From Deroplatys truncata (lineage: Eukaryota; Arthropoda; Insecta; Mantodea; Mantidae), in NCBI GenBank assembly GCA_030765065.1, contig CM060990.1, positions 12,275,501 to 12,339,500 of the forward strand: 64,000 bases of DNA, given 5' to 3'. Below the pieces are notes generated by a model, which made no database searches, was not told where the DNA came from, and saw only the letters and a list, made by a program, of their open reading frames with translations. Below are positions 34,859 through 45,899 of the stretch, in pieces. Position numbers and translations under genes: made by a program. The number at the start of each line of letters is the position of its first letter. Within the stretch, counting starts at the first letter, position 1.

Positions 34859-37005
34859 ATCGTAGTGGTAATAGTAGTTGTAGTAGCAGTAGTAACAGTA
34901 GCGCAAATAGCAGCAGTAGCAATAGTAGTAGCAATCGTAATGATAATAGTAGTAGTAGTTGTAGTAGCAGTAGTGGTAATAGTACTAATAGTAACAGTAG
35001 TGGCAATAGTACTAATAGTAACAGCAGTTGTAATATTACTAATAGTAACAGTAGTGATAATAGTACTAATAGTAATAGTAGTGATAATAGTACTAATAGT
35101 AACAGTAGTGATAATAGTACTAATAGTAACAGTAGTGGTAATAGTAGTAACAGTAGTACAATTTGTAGTAGCAGTAGTAGTAACAGTAGTGGCAATAGTA
35201 CTAATAGTAACAGTAGTGGCAATAGTACTAATAGTAGCAGCACTTGTAATATTACTAATATAAATAGTAGTGGTAATATTACTAATAGTAACAGTAGTGA
35301 TAATAGTACTAATAGTAACAGTAGTGGCAATAGTACTAATAGTAGCAGCACTTGTAATATTACTAATATAAATAGTAGTGGTAATATTACTAATAGTAAC
35401 AGTAGTGATAATAGTACTAATAGTAACAGTAGTGGTAATAGTACTAATAGTACAGTAGTGACAATAGTACTAATAGTAACAGTAGTGGTAATAGTACTAA
35501 TAGTAACAGTAGTGGTAATATTACTAATAGTAACAGTAGTGGTAATAGTACTAATAGTAACAGTAGTGATAATAGTACTAATAGTAACAGTAGTGGTAAT
35601 AGTACTAATAGTAACAGCAGTTGTAATATTACTAATAGTAATAGTAGTGGTAATATTACTAATAGTAACAGTAGTGATAATAGTACTAATAGTAACAGTA
35701 GTGGTAATAGTACTAATAGTAACAGTAGTGATAATAGTACTAATAGTAACAGTAGTGATAATAGTACTAATAGTAACAGTAGTGGTAATAGTACTAATAG
35801 TAACAGTAGTGGTAATAGTACTAATAGTAATAGTAGTGGTAATATTACTAATAGTAACAGTAGTGATAATAGTACTAATAGTAACAGTAGTGATAATAGT
35901 ACTAATAGTAACAGTAGTGGTAATAGTACTAATAGTAACAGTAGTGATAATAGTACTAATAGTAACAGTAGTGGTAATAGTACTAATAGTAACAGTAGTG
36001 ATAATAGTACTAATAGTAACAGTAGTGATAATAGTACTAATAGTAACAGTAGTGGTAATAGTACTAATAGTAACAGTAGTGATAATAGTACTAATAGTAA
36101 CAGTAGTGGTAATAGTAGTAACAGTAGTACAATTTGTAGTAGCAGTAGTAGTAACAGTAGTGGTAATCGTACTAATAGTAACAGCAGTTGTAATATTACT
36201 AATAGTAATAGTAGTGATAATAGTACTAATAGTAACAGTAGTGGTAATAGTAGTAACAGTAGTACAATTTGTAGTAGCAGTAGTAGTAACAGTAGTGGTA
36301 ATCGTACTAATAGTAACAGCAGTTGTAATATTACTAATAGTAATAGTAGTGGTAATATTACTAATAGTAACAGTAGTGGTAATAGTACTAATAGTAACAG
36401 TAGTGGTAATAGTACTAATAGTAACAGTAGTGGTAATAGTACTAATAGTAATAGTAGTGGTAATATTACTAATAGTAACAGTAGTGGTAATATTACTAAT
36501 AGTAATAGTAGTGGTAATATTACTAATAGTAACAGTAGTGATAATAGTACTAATAGTAACAGTAGTGATAATAGTACTAATAGTAACAGTAGTGGTAATA
36601 GTAGTAACAGTAGTACAATTTGTAGTAGCAGTAGTAGTAACAGTAGTGGTAATCGTACTAATAGTAACAGCAGTTGTAATATTACTAATAGTAATAGTAG
36701 TGGTAATATTACTAATAGTAACAGTAGTGATAATAGTACTAATAGTAACAGTAGTGGTAATAGTAGTAACAGCAGTACAATTTGTAGTAGCAGTAGTAGT
36801 AACAATAGTGGTAATAGTACTAATAGTAACAGTAGTGGTAATTGTATTAATAGTAACAGTAGTGGTAATAGCACTAACAGTAATAGTAGTAGCAGTATTA
36901 GTTGTAGTAGCAGTAGTAGCAACCGTAATGATAACAGTAGTAGTAGCAGTAATAGTAGTAGTTGTAGTAGTAGTGACAGTAATAGTAGTAGGAGTACTAG
37001 TTCGA
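34795..37005. repeat. TAG-based minisatellite, 27-bp units with longer repeats
   Basis: Starts as pure (AGT)n (about 34800-34860) and becomes a 27-bp minisatellite, AGTAACAGTAGTGGTAATAG followed by TACTAAT, with variants GATAATAG and GGTAATATT. A longer unit containing AGTACAATTTGTAGTAGCAG recurs near 35155, 36126, 36262, 36612 and 36776, showing higher-order copying. Since the unit is a multiple of three with no stops in most frames, open frames of 490-770 codons appear on both strands with poly-Leu/Val/Ile or Thr composition; these are not genes. Confidence 0.95.
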
Positions 37006-37006
37006 C

Positions 37007-37206
37007 AATCTGCTCTTAGTTCTCTTCCTTGGTGATGAATATAATGTGTTATATGTCCAATAGACGAATATTTCATGCCGCCAATGCCGGTAAGATACTC
37101 AGCCTCAAGGCGTAGCCGAGAGATTGAGGGCCCTCAGCCTCAAAGCGTAGCCGAAAGGATGTTTTTAGAAGGAAAGCCGTGTAGCAAAGAGAAGTAAGAG
37201 CAGATT
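37007..37206. mobile_element. 200-bp terminal-inverted-repeat element inside the TAG array
   Basis: AATCTGCTCTTAGTTCTCTT at 37007-37026 is mirrored by the right end, which read inverted begins AATCTGCTCTTACTTCTCTT (37206-37187); 19 of 21 positions pair. The interior has a direct repeat, CTCAGCCTCAAGGCGTAGCC near 37098 and CTCAGCCTCAAAGCGTAGCC near 37134, and is unlike the TAG repeats on both sides. This is a MITE-like insertion that splits the array at 37005/37210. A small target duplication cannot be told apart from the surrounding repeats. Confidence 0.75.
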
Positions 37207-37209
37207 TGC

Positions 37210-37238
37210 CGTATTAGTTGTAGTAGCAGTAGTAGCAA

Positions 37239-37303
<65 letters not shown>

Positions 37304-37536
37304 ACCGTAATTATAACAGTAGTAGTAGTTGTAGCAGTAGTAGTAACAGTAGTGGAAATGGTACTAATAGTAACAGTAACAGTAGTGGTAATAGTAGTAG
37401 TATTAGTTGTAATAGTAGCAGTAGTAGTGGTTGTTGTAGTAGTAATAGTTAGCAGTAGTGGTAATAATAGCAGTAGCGTAGTAGTAACAGTAGTAATAGT
37501 AACAGCAGTATTGGTAGTTGTAGTTGTCGTAGTTAC

Positions 37537-37573
<37 letters not shown>

Positions 37574-37574
37574 A

Positions 37575-37609
<35 letters not shown>

Positions 37610-37690
37610 ATGGTAACAGTATTAGTAGTAGCAGTAGTAGTAATAGTAACAGCATTAGTAGTAGTAGTTGTAGTAGTAATAGTTGTTATA
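37210..37690. repeat. TAG microsatellite at the 3' end of the R1-like element
   Basis: Runs of AGTAGTAGT with interspersed AGTAACAGT and AGTTGTAGT. It ends at 37690, where the minus-strand 3' untranslated region of the R1-like element begins (AGCTTTTTGGGGGGAGCAAG on the plus strand). Confidence 0.93.
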
Positions 37691-39258
37691 GCTTTTTGGG
37701 GGGAGCAAGGGAAAAATCTCAGAAAGGCACCCATAGGGTGAGTTGGATTCCACCAACAAAAAACCCCTGCAAGCTGTAATCGATTTCCTCTTGGAACTGC
37801 CTTGAAGTATTACTTCAAGTAGAGGAGGCTGTAGATGGTCTACATACCGATTCACACTGTCGGGGCTGCACCTCCCGTTCATCCCTCTCCTTGGCCTTAA
37901 GGGTACAGGTTATAAATTGAACAATAATTTGCTAGTTTTCCTTATTCTCCAGCACTGTCATAATAACATTGTTCGAGGTCACAACCTGACCTAATTTTTT
38001 ATAACTCTGATGACCTATGTCATTCCACTTTGAGCAATGTAAAACGGTATGGTCAGGAGTGACTGTCTGTGCGCAGCACGGACCAAGGTAAATAAGATTT
38101 AAAACGACGTGGTCGATCAGAAATTGTGTCACATAATAATCCAGATTATCATGCTTCCTAGATATCTCTTGGACCACTGAGCCGTCCTCTCTTCCTGGTT
38201 CCAATCTACCTTCCACCGTCTGATAGTTTTCTCCCTGGCCAACAGTTTTTATCTGCACGTATGCGCGTTCCTGAACAAGGAGATGGAAAGGTATGGTTCC
38301 TGCTGGAACTTGTATAACCTTCTGTAGGCACTAAAGATGCGTAGCGCAACCTTACGATGCACTCGCTCCTATATATTGCTTTATCCATGCAGGTGTTCCC
38401 AGCGGGCGCACCATAACATAATAGAGTTAGCCACGCTACCTAGGATTTTCCTTGTTTCAGGTTGGCACCGCCTATATTAGGCATTAAGCGACTCAAGGCA
38501 GCAATCACTTTCTCCGCCTTGCCAACCGTGTATTTCACGTGGACACCCATATTCATATCATGGCCAAACTGAAGACCAAGATATCTCAATTGCCTTTGAG
38601 ACCTCAATGCCACACCACCAATATTTACATTAACTTCCCTTAGGGATCGTCTTCCCTCCAAAATCACAATTTCTGTCTTCTGTAGAGCCAACTGCAATCC
38701 CTTCTTCAACATCCAGATTTCAATTTGGTGTGTAGACCATTCGATTTTATCCTCAACCTATTCTCCGGATTCTCCATGCACTAGGAGGTCCAGTACATCG
38801 GCGCATCCTATAGATGTTGTGCCCATCGGCAACTACACTCTGAATACATCATAACAGATGTTCCACAGGGTAGGTCCCAAAACTGAACCTTGTGGTACTC
38901 CGCACGTCATATCCAGATGCTTGGTATCACCTACCAAGATCATCCTATTGTTCAGATAACTACATATAATTTTGATCAGGTATGGTGCGAATTGGCGCCG
39001 CCTGAGCTCAACGATTATTCCCTTCCACGGTGCTGAATTAAAAGCAGTTTTAACATCCAGGGTCACCAGTGCCACATATATGTTAGTAAATGCCTTAGCA
39101 TCTGTCACAAAATGTAGTACACCTTGGATTGCATCAATTGTCTACACCCCCCGAAAGCCAAATTGTTTAGGTGAAAAATTTTCTCCTTCCTTTATTTCCT
39201 TGACTAATCGCATGTTGACTATATGATCCATAGGTTTGCCAAGAACATCAAGTAGACA
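37690..39258 (-). mobile_element. R1-clade non-LTR retrotransposon, 5'-truncated, inserted in TAG repeats
   Basis: The minus strand carries the C-terminal two-thirds of an R1-type ORF2 (39235 to about 37920) followed by about 200 bp of 3' untranslated sequence, ending directly at TAG/CTA repeat (37690). The other end stops at about 39258, again directly at TAG repeat of the same polarity. The 5' part (ORF1, endonuclease and the start of the reverse transcriptase) is missing, as expected of 5' truncation during target-primed reverse transcription. The 3' untranslated part shares CAGGGGTTTT, GGTG and ATCCAACTC landmarks with the segment at 41045-41100. Confidence 0.85.
37920..39235 (-). pseudogene. 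R1-type ORF2 reverse transcriptase remnant
   Basis: Minus-strand translation in one frame from about 39212: MRLVKEIKEGENFSPKQFGF, an in-frame stop (39142-39144), then AIQGVLHFVTDAKAF, the catalytic strand VTLDVKTAFNSAPWKGII (motif A), GVPQGSVLGPTLWNICYD (motif B), a stop at 38833-38835, and GCADVLDLLVHGESGE. The expected aspartate pair of motif C (F/YADD) is lost through a short in-frame deletion. After a stop at 38758-38760, LALQKTEIVILEGRRSLREV and LRSQRQLRYLGLQFGHDMNM follow (38712-38560). A frameshift near 38455 leads to LGSVANSIMLWCARWEH, and further shifts to a region ending HDNLDYYVTQFL and CAQTVTPDHTVLHCSKW, the zinc-binding C-terminus of the clade. It is inactive. Confidence 0.85.
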
Positions 39259-40600
39259 GATACTAGTTGTAGTGGTAACAGCCGTAGAAGTAGTAGTAAT
39301 AGTAACAGCAATAGTAGCTCTAGTGGCAACAGTAGTAGGGGTAGTAGCAAAAGTAGTAGTTGTAGTAGTAGCAGTAGTAATAATAGTAATAGTAGTAGGA
39401 GTAGTAGTAATAGTTGTAGTAGCCGCAGTAGTAGTAGTACTAGCAGTAGTTGTAGTAGTAATAGTAACAGCCCTAGTAGTTGTAGTGGAAACAGTAGTAG
39501 GAGTAGTAGTAATAGTTGTAGCACCAGTAATAGTAATAGTAACAGTGGTAGTAGAAGGTGTTTAGTAGTAGTAGTAGTAGCAGTAGTTGTAGTAGTAGTA
39601 GTAGTAGTAGCAGTAGTTGTAGTAGTAGTAGTAATAGTAACCGCCCTAGTAGTCGTAGTGGAAACAGTAGTAGGAGTAGTAGTAATAGTTGTAGCAGCAG
39701 TAATAGTAATAGTAACAGCAGTAGTAGCAGTAGTTGTAGTAGTAGCAGTAGTAGTAATAGTAACAACAGTAGTAGCTGTAGTGGCAACAGTAGTAGGGAT
39801 AGTAGCAACGGTAGTAGTAGTAGCAGTAGTAATAAGAGTAACAGTAGTAGGAGTATAGAAATAGTTGTAGTAGCAGTAGTAGTAGTACTAGCAGTAGTTG
39901 TAGTAGTAGTAGTAATAGTAACAGCCCTAGTAGTTGTAGTGGAAACAGTAGTAGGAGTAGTAGTAATAGTAACAGCCCTAGTAGTTGTAGTGGAAACAGT
40001 AGTAGGAGTAGTAGTAATAGTTGTAGCAGCAGTAATAGTAATAGTAACAGTGGTAGTAGAAGGTGTTTAGTAGTAGTAGTAGCAGTAGTAGTAGCAGTAG
40101 TTGTTGTAGTAGTAGTAGTAATAGTAACCGCCCTAGTAGTCGTAGTGGAAACAGTAGTAGGAGTAGTAGTAATAGTTGTAGCAGCAGTAATAGTAATAGT
40201 AACAGCAGTAGTAGCAGTAGTTGTAGTAGTAGCAGTAGTAGTAATAGTAACAGCAGTAGTAGCTGTAGTGGCAACAGTAGTAGGGATAGTAGCAACGGTA
40301 GTAGTAGTAGTAGTAGTAATAATAATAGTAACAGTAGTAGGAGTAGTAGTAATAGTCGTAGTAGCAGTAGTAGTAGTAGTACTAGCAGTAGTTGTAGCAG
40401 TAATAGTAACAGCCCTAGTAGTTGTAGTGGAAACAGTAGTAGGAGTAGTAGTAATAGTTGTAGTAGCAGTAGTAGTACTAGCAGTAGTTGTAGCAGTAAT
40501 AGTAACAGCCCTAGTAGTTGTAGTGGAAACAGTAGTAGGAGTAGTAGTAATAGTTGTAGCAGCAGTAATAGTAATAGTAACAGTGGTAGTAGAAGGTGTT

Positions 40601-40645
<45 letters not shown>

Positions 40646-40749
40646 CAGTAGTTGTAGTAGTAGTAATAGTTGTAGTAGTAATAGTAGTAGTAGTAGTAAT
40701 AGTTGTAGCAGCAGTAATAGTAATAGTAACAGTGGTAGTAGAAGGTGTT

Positions 40750-40792
<43 letters not shown>

Positions 40793-40803
40793 TGTAGTAG
40801 TAA

Positions 40804-40837
<34 letters not shown>

Positions 40838-40890
40838 TGTAGTAGTAATAGTAGCAGCAGTAGTAGCTGTAGTGGTAACAGTAGTAGGGG
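39258..40890. repeat. TAG-based microsatellite/minisatellite
   Basis: AGT-rich with interspersed AGTAACAGT, AGTTGTAGT and CCTAGTAGTTGTAGTGGAAA units. The landmark GAAGGTGTTTAGTAGTAGTA recurs near 39554, 40059, 40592 and 40741, so units of about 505, 533 and 149 bp have been copied. Open frames of 100-229 codons rich in Ser, Val or Leu on both strands are artefacts of the repeat. Confidence 0.93.
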
Positions 40891-41044
40891 TAGTAGTAAC
40901 GGTAACAGTAGTAGTTGTAATAGTAACAGTAGCAGTAGTAGTAGTTGTTTTTAAATATTACAAAGCCTAGTAGTAACGGTAACAGTAGTAGTTGTAATAG
41001 TAACAGTAGCAGTAGTAGTAGTTGTTTTTAAATATTACAAAGCC
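40891..41044. repeat. perfect 77-bp tandem duplication at an R1-like 3' junction
   Basis: Positions 40891-40967 and 40968-41044 are identical over 77 bases. Each copy holds about 55 bp of TAG repeat plus GTTTTTAAATATTACAAAGCC, the terminal sequence of the adjoining R1-like 3' end, so the repeat-element junction itself was duplicated. Confidence 0.95.
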
Positions 41045-41110
41045 GCCTCATAGCAGGCGAGTTGGATACACACCACCTAAAACCCCTGATATGCCCAGAA
41101 GGCAGCAATA
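41045..41110 (-). mobile_element. second R1-like 3' end abutting TAG repeats
   Basis: On the minus strand: CAGGGGTTTTAGGTGGTGTG then TATCCAACTCGCC, GAGGCGGCTTTGTAATATTT and TAG/CTA repeat. The element at 37690-37790 has CAGGGGTTTTTTGTTGGTGG then AATCCAACTCACC in the same order and distance from TAG repeat. No reverse transcriptase sequence is recognised to the right, so the copy is short or diverged; its right boundary is uncertain. Confidence 0.65.
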
Positions 41111-42860
41111 GTGTGCACGTGTGGTAAGTTCAAGCGGAGTCAAATATACAATGTGTTAGGCGAGCGATACCGACTTGGACGCTAGTTTCGTATCAACGTC
41201 CTTACGTAACTACGGAAGCAGACATTGCTGATGGCAAGCTTTCGCTCCTCGTGAGAAATGTGGGTGGTTGTCTCAATGGTTTCCGAGATTCTAGACGCTA
41301 CTCAAGTGTTTTTCTCTATCATGTGAAGGAACTTTGTTGTTCAACTGCTGAATGGAAACGTCCACAACGTCACGATCGAAATGAAAGAATAGGTTCCAAG
41401 TCACAGAACGATTGAGACGCGCTTTGTCTGCAAAATTAGATGTAGTGTCCTTACCGACATCCGGCCGACAACAAACAAGATAAGAGTGATTGGAAAGATT
41501 AATGTACACATGCATGTAGGTAATGCTAAGTTTACTCCATTGCGCCACACTAAATAAACTCAATAATCGGGATACTTTTCTAAATATTCTTTTTTTCTAT
41601 AAATGCAGCCTAGGAGCAAGCAATAACTGATGCTTATGAGACGCTATACTTATTATTAGAACAGCCATTCACCCAAAATGAGAGCATTTTATTGGATTTA
41701 GGGGAAACATCACGCAAATAAGTACCTTGAAGCTTTCAGTGTTGTTTCTAAGAACGAGGTTGTAGCTATTGAAGCAGAATTACTATTACAGGATGTTACA
41801 AAACAAATTGTGGTTTCTATTTGTTAAATTTCTAACGAAACATTAGGTTCTGAGCATAAAAAGTTTGTCTCTTGTCCAGCGACATAATTCCTTTATCCGT
41901 TTTCATTGCACAGAAGAAATAAACCATATGCACCAAGGAAACGAGCACGATTCAGAGATGTAGTCTTAATGTCTTTTCAGATTGTTTCAATTCCCTTTTA
42001 GCAACTCATATCTACGGAGACTAAATAAAATCGCCGGGATGTTGCTCAACTGAGCTGAGAGTAACCCGACATTTCACCGATGGGAATAAGAGAACAACAC
42101 GAAATAAACTTTATCCAAGCAATACACCTCAACCAAGATTCGAACACCGGCACACGTAAACCTAGCCTCAATAATTTTGCCTTCAGATACTCAAATTTGC
42201 CGAAATAAGACCCAGTACTTCTGAAATTAATGAATAGTTTTGTCCCTGCGCAGTTCTCATTAAGTAAAAGTATTGTGCATTGTAATACGCATCTCTGTGT
42301 ACGTACGTTGATATTGTGCAATTTGAACAACTGATGATTCCTCTGTTATATTCAACCTTCCTTTTCAGTCTGCTCAAGAGTTTGGGAATCGATTTGATTC
42401 TTGAAATCGTGGAGAGGACCAGCTTCAGCCAGGGGAATGTTTTGTCAACATTACTTTGTTTCCATGCCGTGCTCGATAGTCCTACAGAGTTTGCTTTTTG
42501 ACAGACGATATAAGTCCAGAAAAACATATCTCCTAATTTATTATCGAAAGGTATGACTAATGCTGTAATACCATAAGTAAATCAATAAATAAGTAAACAA
42601 ATTAATACAGAGTTAAAACGGAACCGTATTATTGAGTTTGATTTTGCTTTGTTTGTTTCAAAATAGTGTAAAATTATCGTTATCCTTATTGCCAAATGAA
42701 AACATACTCATGGTTTATCGGAACACTTCATTTTTTCTTGCTTTGTCAGAATATCTTTCATATTTTCTGCTGCGTTTTCTCATATATGTCCGTTATTTGC
42801 GCATGAACCATTATGATTCATTCATTCATTATCTGTTTACCCTCCTCTTATGTACGACTT
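41110..42860. other. unassigned region
   Basis: AT-rich, without recognised genes or tandem repeats. Open frames of 90-115 codons at 41291-41563, 42183-42527 and 42632-42979 show no domain; the last runs into the SINE that follows. Confidence 0.35.
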
Positions 42861-42864
42861 ACAC

Positions 42865-43207
42865 CCCCCAGGACTTACAGGCGGGTGCCTGGGGTCAGAG
42901 GCCCGTCGAGGAGCAGACACTCATGGATCAGACAGAACATCCAGGATGGGTGATCAGCTCGATGCCTGGTATGCGATGAAGGAAGTAGATGAAACGAAAT
43001 TTTGGTGAAATGGATGAGAGGAAAGGTGATGATGGAGCAGTTGGTGGAATGAATGGCGCGGGAAACCGGAGAACCCGGAGAAAACCCGCTCAGACGCCGC
43101 TTCGTACACCACAAATCCCACATGCAGGTCCCTGGGATTGAACCCGGGCCGCCTCGGTGGGAGGCGAGCGGTCTAACCACACGGCCATGGCCACGGCGCC
43201 GCCTACC
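42865..43207 (-). mobile_element. tRNA-headed SINE with intact-looking Pol III promoter boxes
   Basis: Minus-strand A-box-like GTGGTTAGACCGC (43181-43169) and B box GGTTCAATCCC (43144-43134), separated by about 25 bases as in tRNA genes. A GCGGGTTTTCTCCGGGTTCT core region near 43070-43090 and a body containing the GGCCCGTCGAGGAGCAGACA block (plus strand, about 42900-42919) follow. The boxes are closer to consensus than in the other copies here, but nothing shows it is active. Confidence 0.85.
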
Positions 43208-43209
43208 AT

Positions 43210-44712
43210 TATGACTCAACTTTTAACATTGAACTATTCTTAAAATATTCTTAAATGTACTCCGTCACATAACAGAACAACAAATAGTGACATGAATGCT
43301 AATTATGATTCACAATACATGCTGATGTATGAAATGACGAACGGATTTGCTGCTCATTATTGCATCCTTGTTAAACAGAACGATACGATGTGACATTTCA
43401 TTCTGAAATAAGAAATCGGCAAAAGAAATTAGGTTGTTCCTATACATTCAACTCAAAAAAGAAGAGGAGAAAGAAGTAGGAACAACATTAGGCAAGTTGT
43501 TACTAATTTATGAGAGATCTAGCATTTGTAAACAGTGCCTATCAAATGCTGTAAAAGTGGAGTTTGTATCGATTCTGAGCAATGTTTGCCAGGCAGTGTA
43601 ATAATGTAAACTGTAAAATCTCTGACCAATATTTTCTGCACAATGTTTTTCTTTCACAAACAAAGACATACTTGTAATTTATTTAGAAGTTTCAAAACTT
43701 AAAATAAAAAGTCCATTCGTGGGAATTAAAAGCAACCTTAACGTTCTTAAACTATAACGAATCTCAAATGCCACTAATTTTTTGGGAGAGGAGGATCGAT
43801 AACTGCAACGAGAGGGAGCACTTGAGATCAGCGTAAGCTCAAGTCTGTCATAGTCTTGTGTTACCGAATTTCCTTTGGTTTCTTACTCTATGCTAGATCA
43901 TTGCACTGAACTTTCATTTTGGAGCCGTGAAAAGCATATTGCAGATTACCATAACAATCCATACCGCGACTATTACTCAGTGGGGGACCCAGATCCGTCA
44001 GGGTATAATCCAGAAAAAAGCATTTAGATGTAGGGATACCAAAATGTGTTGTAGGTTTCGTAACTTGAAGGTGAAATGCAGACAGAACCATTTAAGTTGA
44101 GGCTGTACAATATCTCCAAAACTAAGCGTTATAGGAAGAAACGCCTTGAATAAAAGTTGCTTGATATTCTGGGGGTAAGTAAATGGCCGTAATTGTAGGT
44201 TCCATATAAACAAAAATTAAATTCACCCTAAAAAGACCCACATAACGTCCTCCAAACAAAACACGACTAATGGCAATCACTTACCCCCAGAAAATCCAAC
44301 TTCTATCAAAAAGCCTTCCTTTCTATTCGAAAGGAGATATTTTAGAAACTCAACTTAAATGCCCCTGTCTGTACGATAAACAAACACCAGAGTAATGCTG
44401 AACAAAACAAAGGAGGCACAACGAGATTAGATTGCCAGCAAACGTCCTATAGGCAAATAGAACGAATATCAGAATAAAAACACGTTAATAAATAAGCAAG
44501 GAACTGATTGCCAGCAGAGGAAACAAAAATCCTCAACATATGCCAAGATTATAGCGCCACAAATGCCAGTAGGATCAAGGTAGTTCAGTATCAGTAAAGA
44601 AAGGGATAAGGTTACATTTTCAGATCAGAGTAATTTCTAGTATTTTTAAAAACTTGGAAGTATTCTGACACGAAGGCGAGGGAGTGCAGAGGGGTGCGGG
44701 ATGTCCAGCCCA
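43210..44712. other. unassigned region
   Basis: AT-rich with short open frames only. No recognisable gene. Confidence 0.35.
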
Positions 44713-45899
44713 CTGTAAAACATGGAGGTGGTGTGCGGTTTGTAGCAGTTTCTGTATAACATGGAGGTGGTGTGCGGTTTGTAGCAGTTTCTGTATAACA
44801 TGGAGGTGGTGTGCGGTTTGTAGCAGTTTCTGTAAAACATGGAGGTGGTGTGCGGTTTGTAGCAGTTTCTGTATAACATGGAGGTGGTGTGCGGTTTGTA
44901 GCAGTTTCTGTATAACATGGAGGTGGTGTGCGGTTTGTAGCAGTTTCTGTAAAACATGGAGGTGGTGTGCGGTTTGTAGCAGTTTCTGTATAACATGGAG
45001 GTGGTGTGCGGTTTGTAGCAGTTTCTGTATAACATGGAGGTGGTGTGCGGTTTGTAGCAGTTTCTGTATAACATGGAGGTGGTGTGGGGTTTGTAGCAGT
45101 TTCTGTATAACATGGAGGTGGTGTGGGGTTTGTAACAGTTTCTGTATAACATGGAGGTGGTGTGGGGTTTGTAACAGTTTCTGTATAACATGGAGGTGGT
45201 GTGCGGTTTGTAGCAGTTTCTGTATAACATGGAGGTGGTGTGGGGTTGGTAGCAGTTTCTGTATAACATGGAGGTGGTGTGGGGTTTGTAACAGTTTCTG
45301 TATAACATGGAGGTGGTGTGGGGTTTGTAACAGTTTCTGTATAACATGGAGGTGGTGTGAGGTTTGTAACAGTTTCTGTATAACATGGAGGTGGTGAGCG
45401 GTTTGTAGCAGTTTCTGTATAACATGGAGGTGATGTGGGGTTTGTAGCAGTTTCTGTATAACACGGAGGTGGTGTGGGGTTTGTAGCAGTTTCTGTATAA
45501 CATGGAGGTGGTGTGGGGTTTGTAGCAGTTTCTGTATAACATGGAGGTGGTGTGGGGTTTGTAACAGTTTCTGTATAACACGGAGGTGGTGTGGGGTTTG
45601 TAGCAGTTTCTGTATAACACGGAGGTGGTGTGGGGTTTGTAGCAGTTTCTGTATAACACGGAGGTGGTGTGCGGTTTGTAGCAGTTTCTGTATAACATGG
45701 AGGTGGTGTGGGGTTTGTAACAGTTTCTGTATAACATGGAGGTGGTGTGGGGTTTGTAGCAGTTTCTGTATAACATGGAGGTGGTGTGGGGTTTGTAACA
45801 GTTTCTGTATAACATGGAGGTGGTGAGCGGTTTGTAGCAGTTTCTGTATAACATGGAGGTGGTGTGGGGTTTGTAACAGTTTCTGTATAACATGGAGGT

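Noticed and set aside
34755-37076. Open frames of 492-773 codons with poly-Thr, poly-Leu or poly-Val/Ile composition on both strands
   Set aside because: They are translations of TAG trinucleotide repeats. Opposite strands are open at the same place and the composition is low-complexity.
42125-42150. GTGTTCGAATCTTGG on the minus strand resembling a tRNA T-loop
   Set aside because: No matching cloverleaf or A box nearby, and no SINE core follows.
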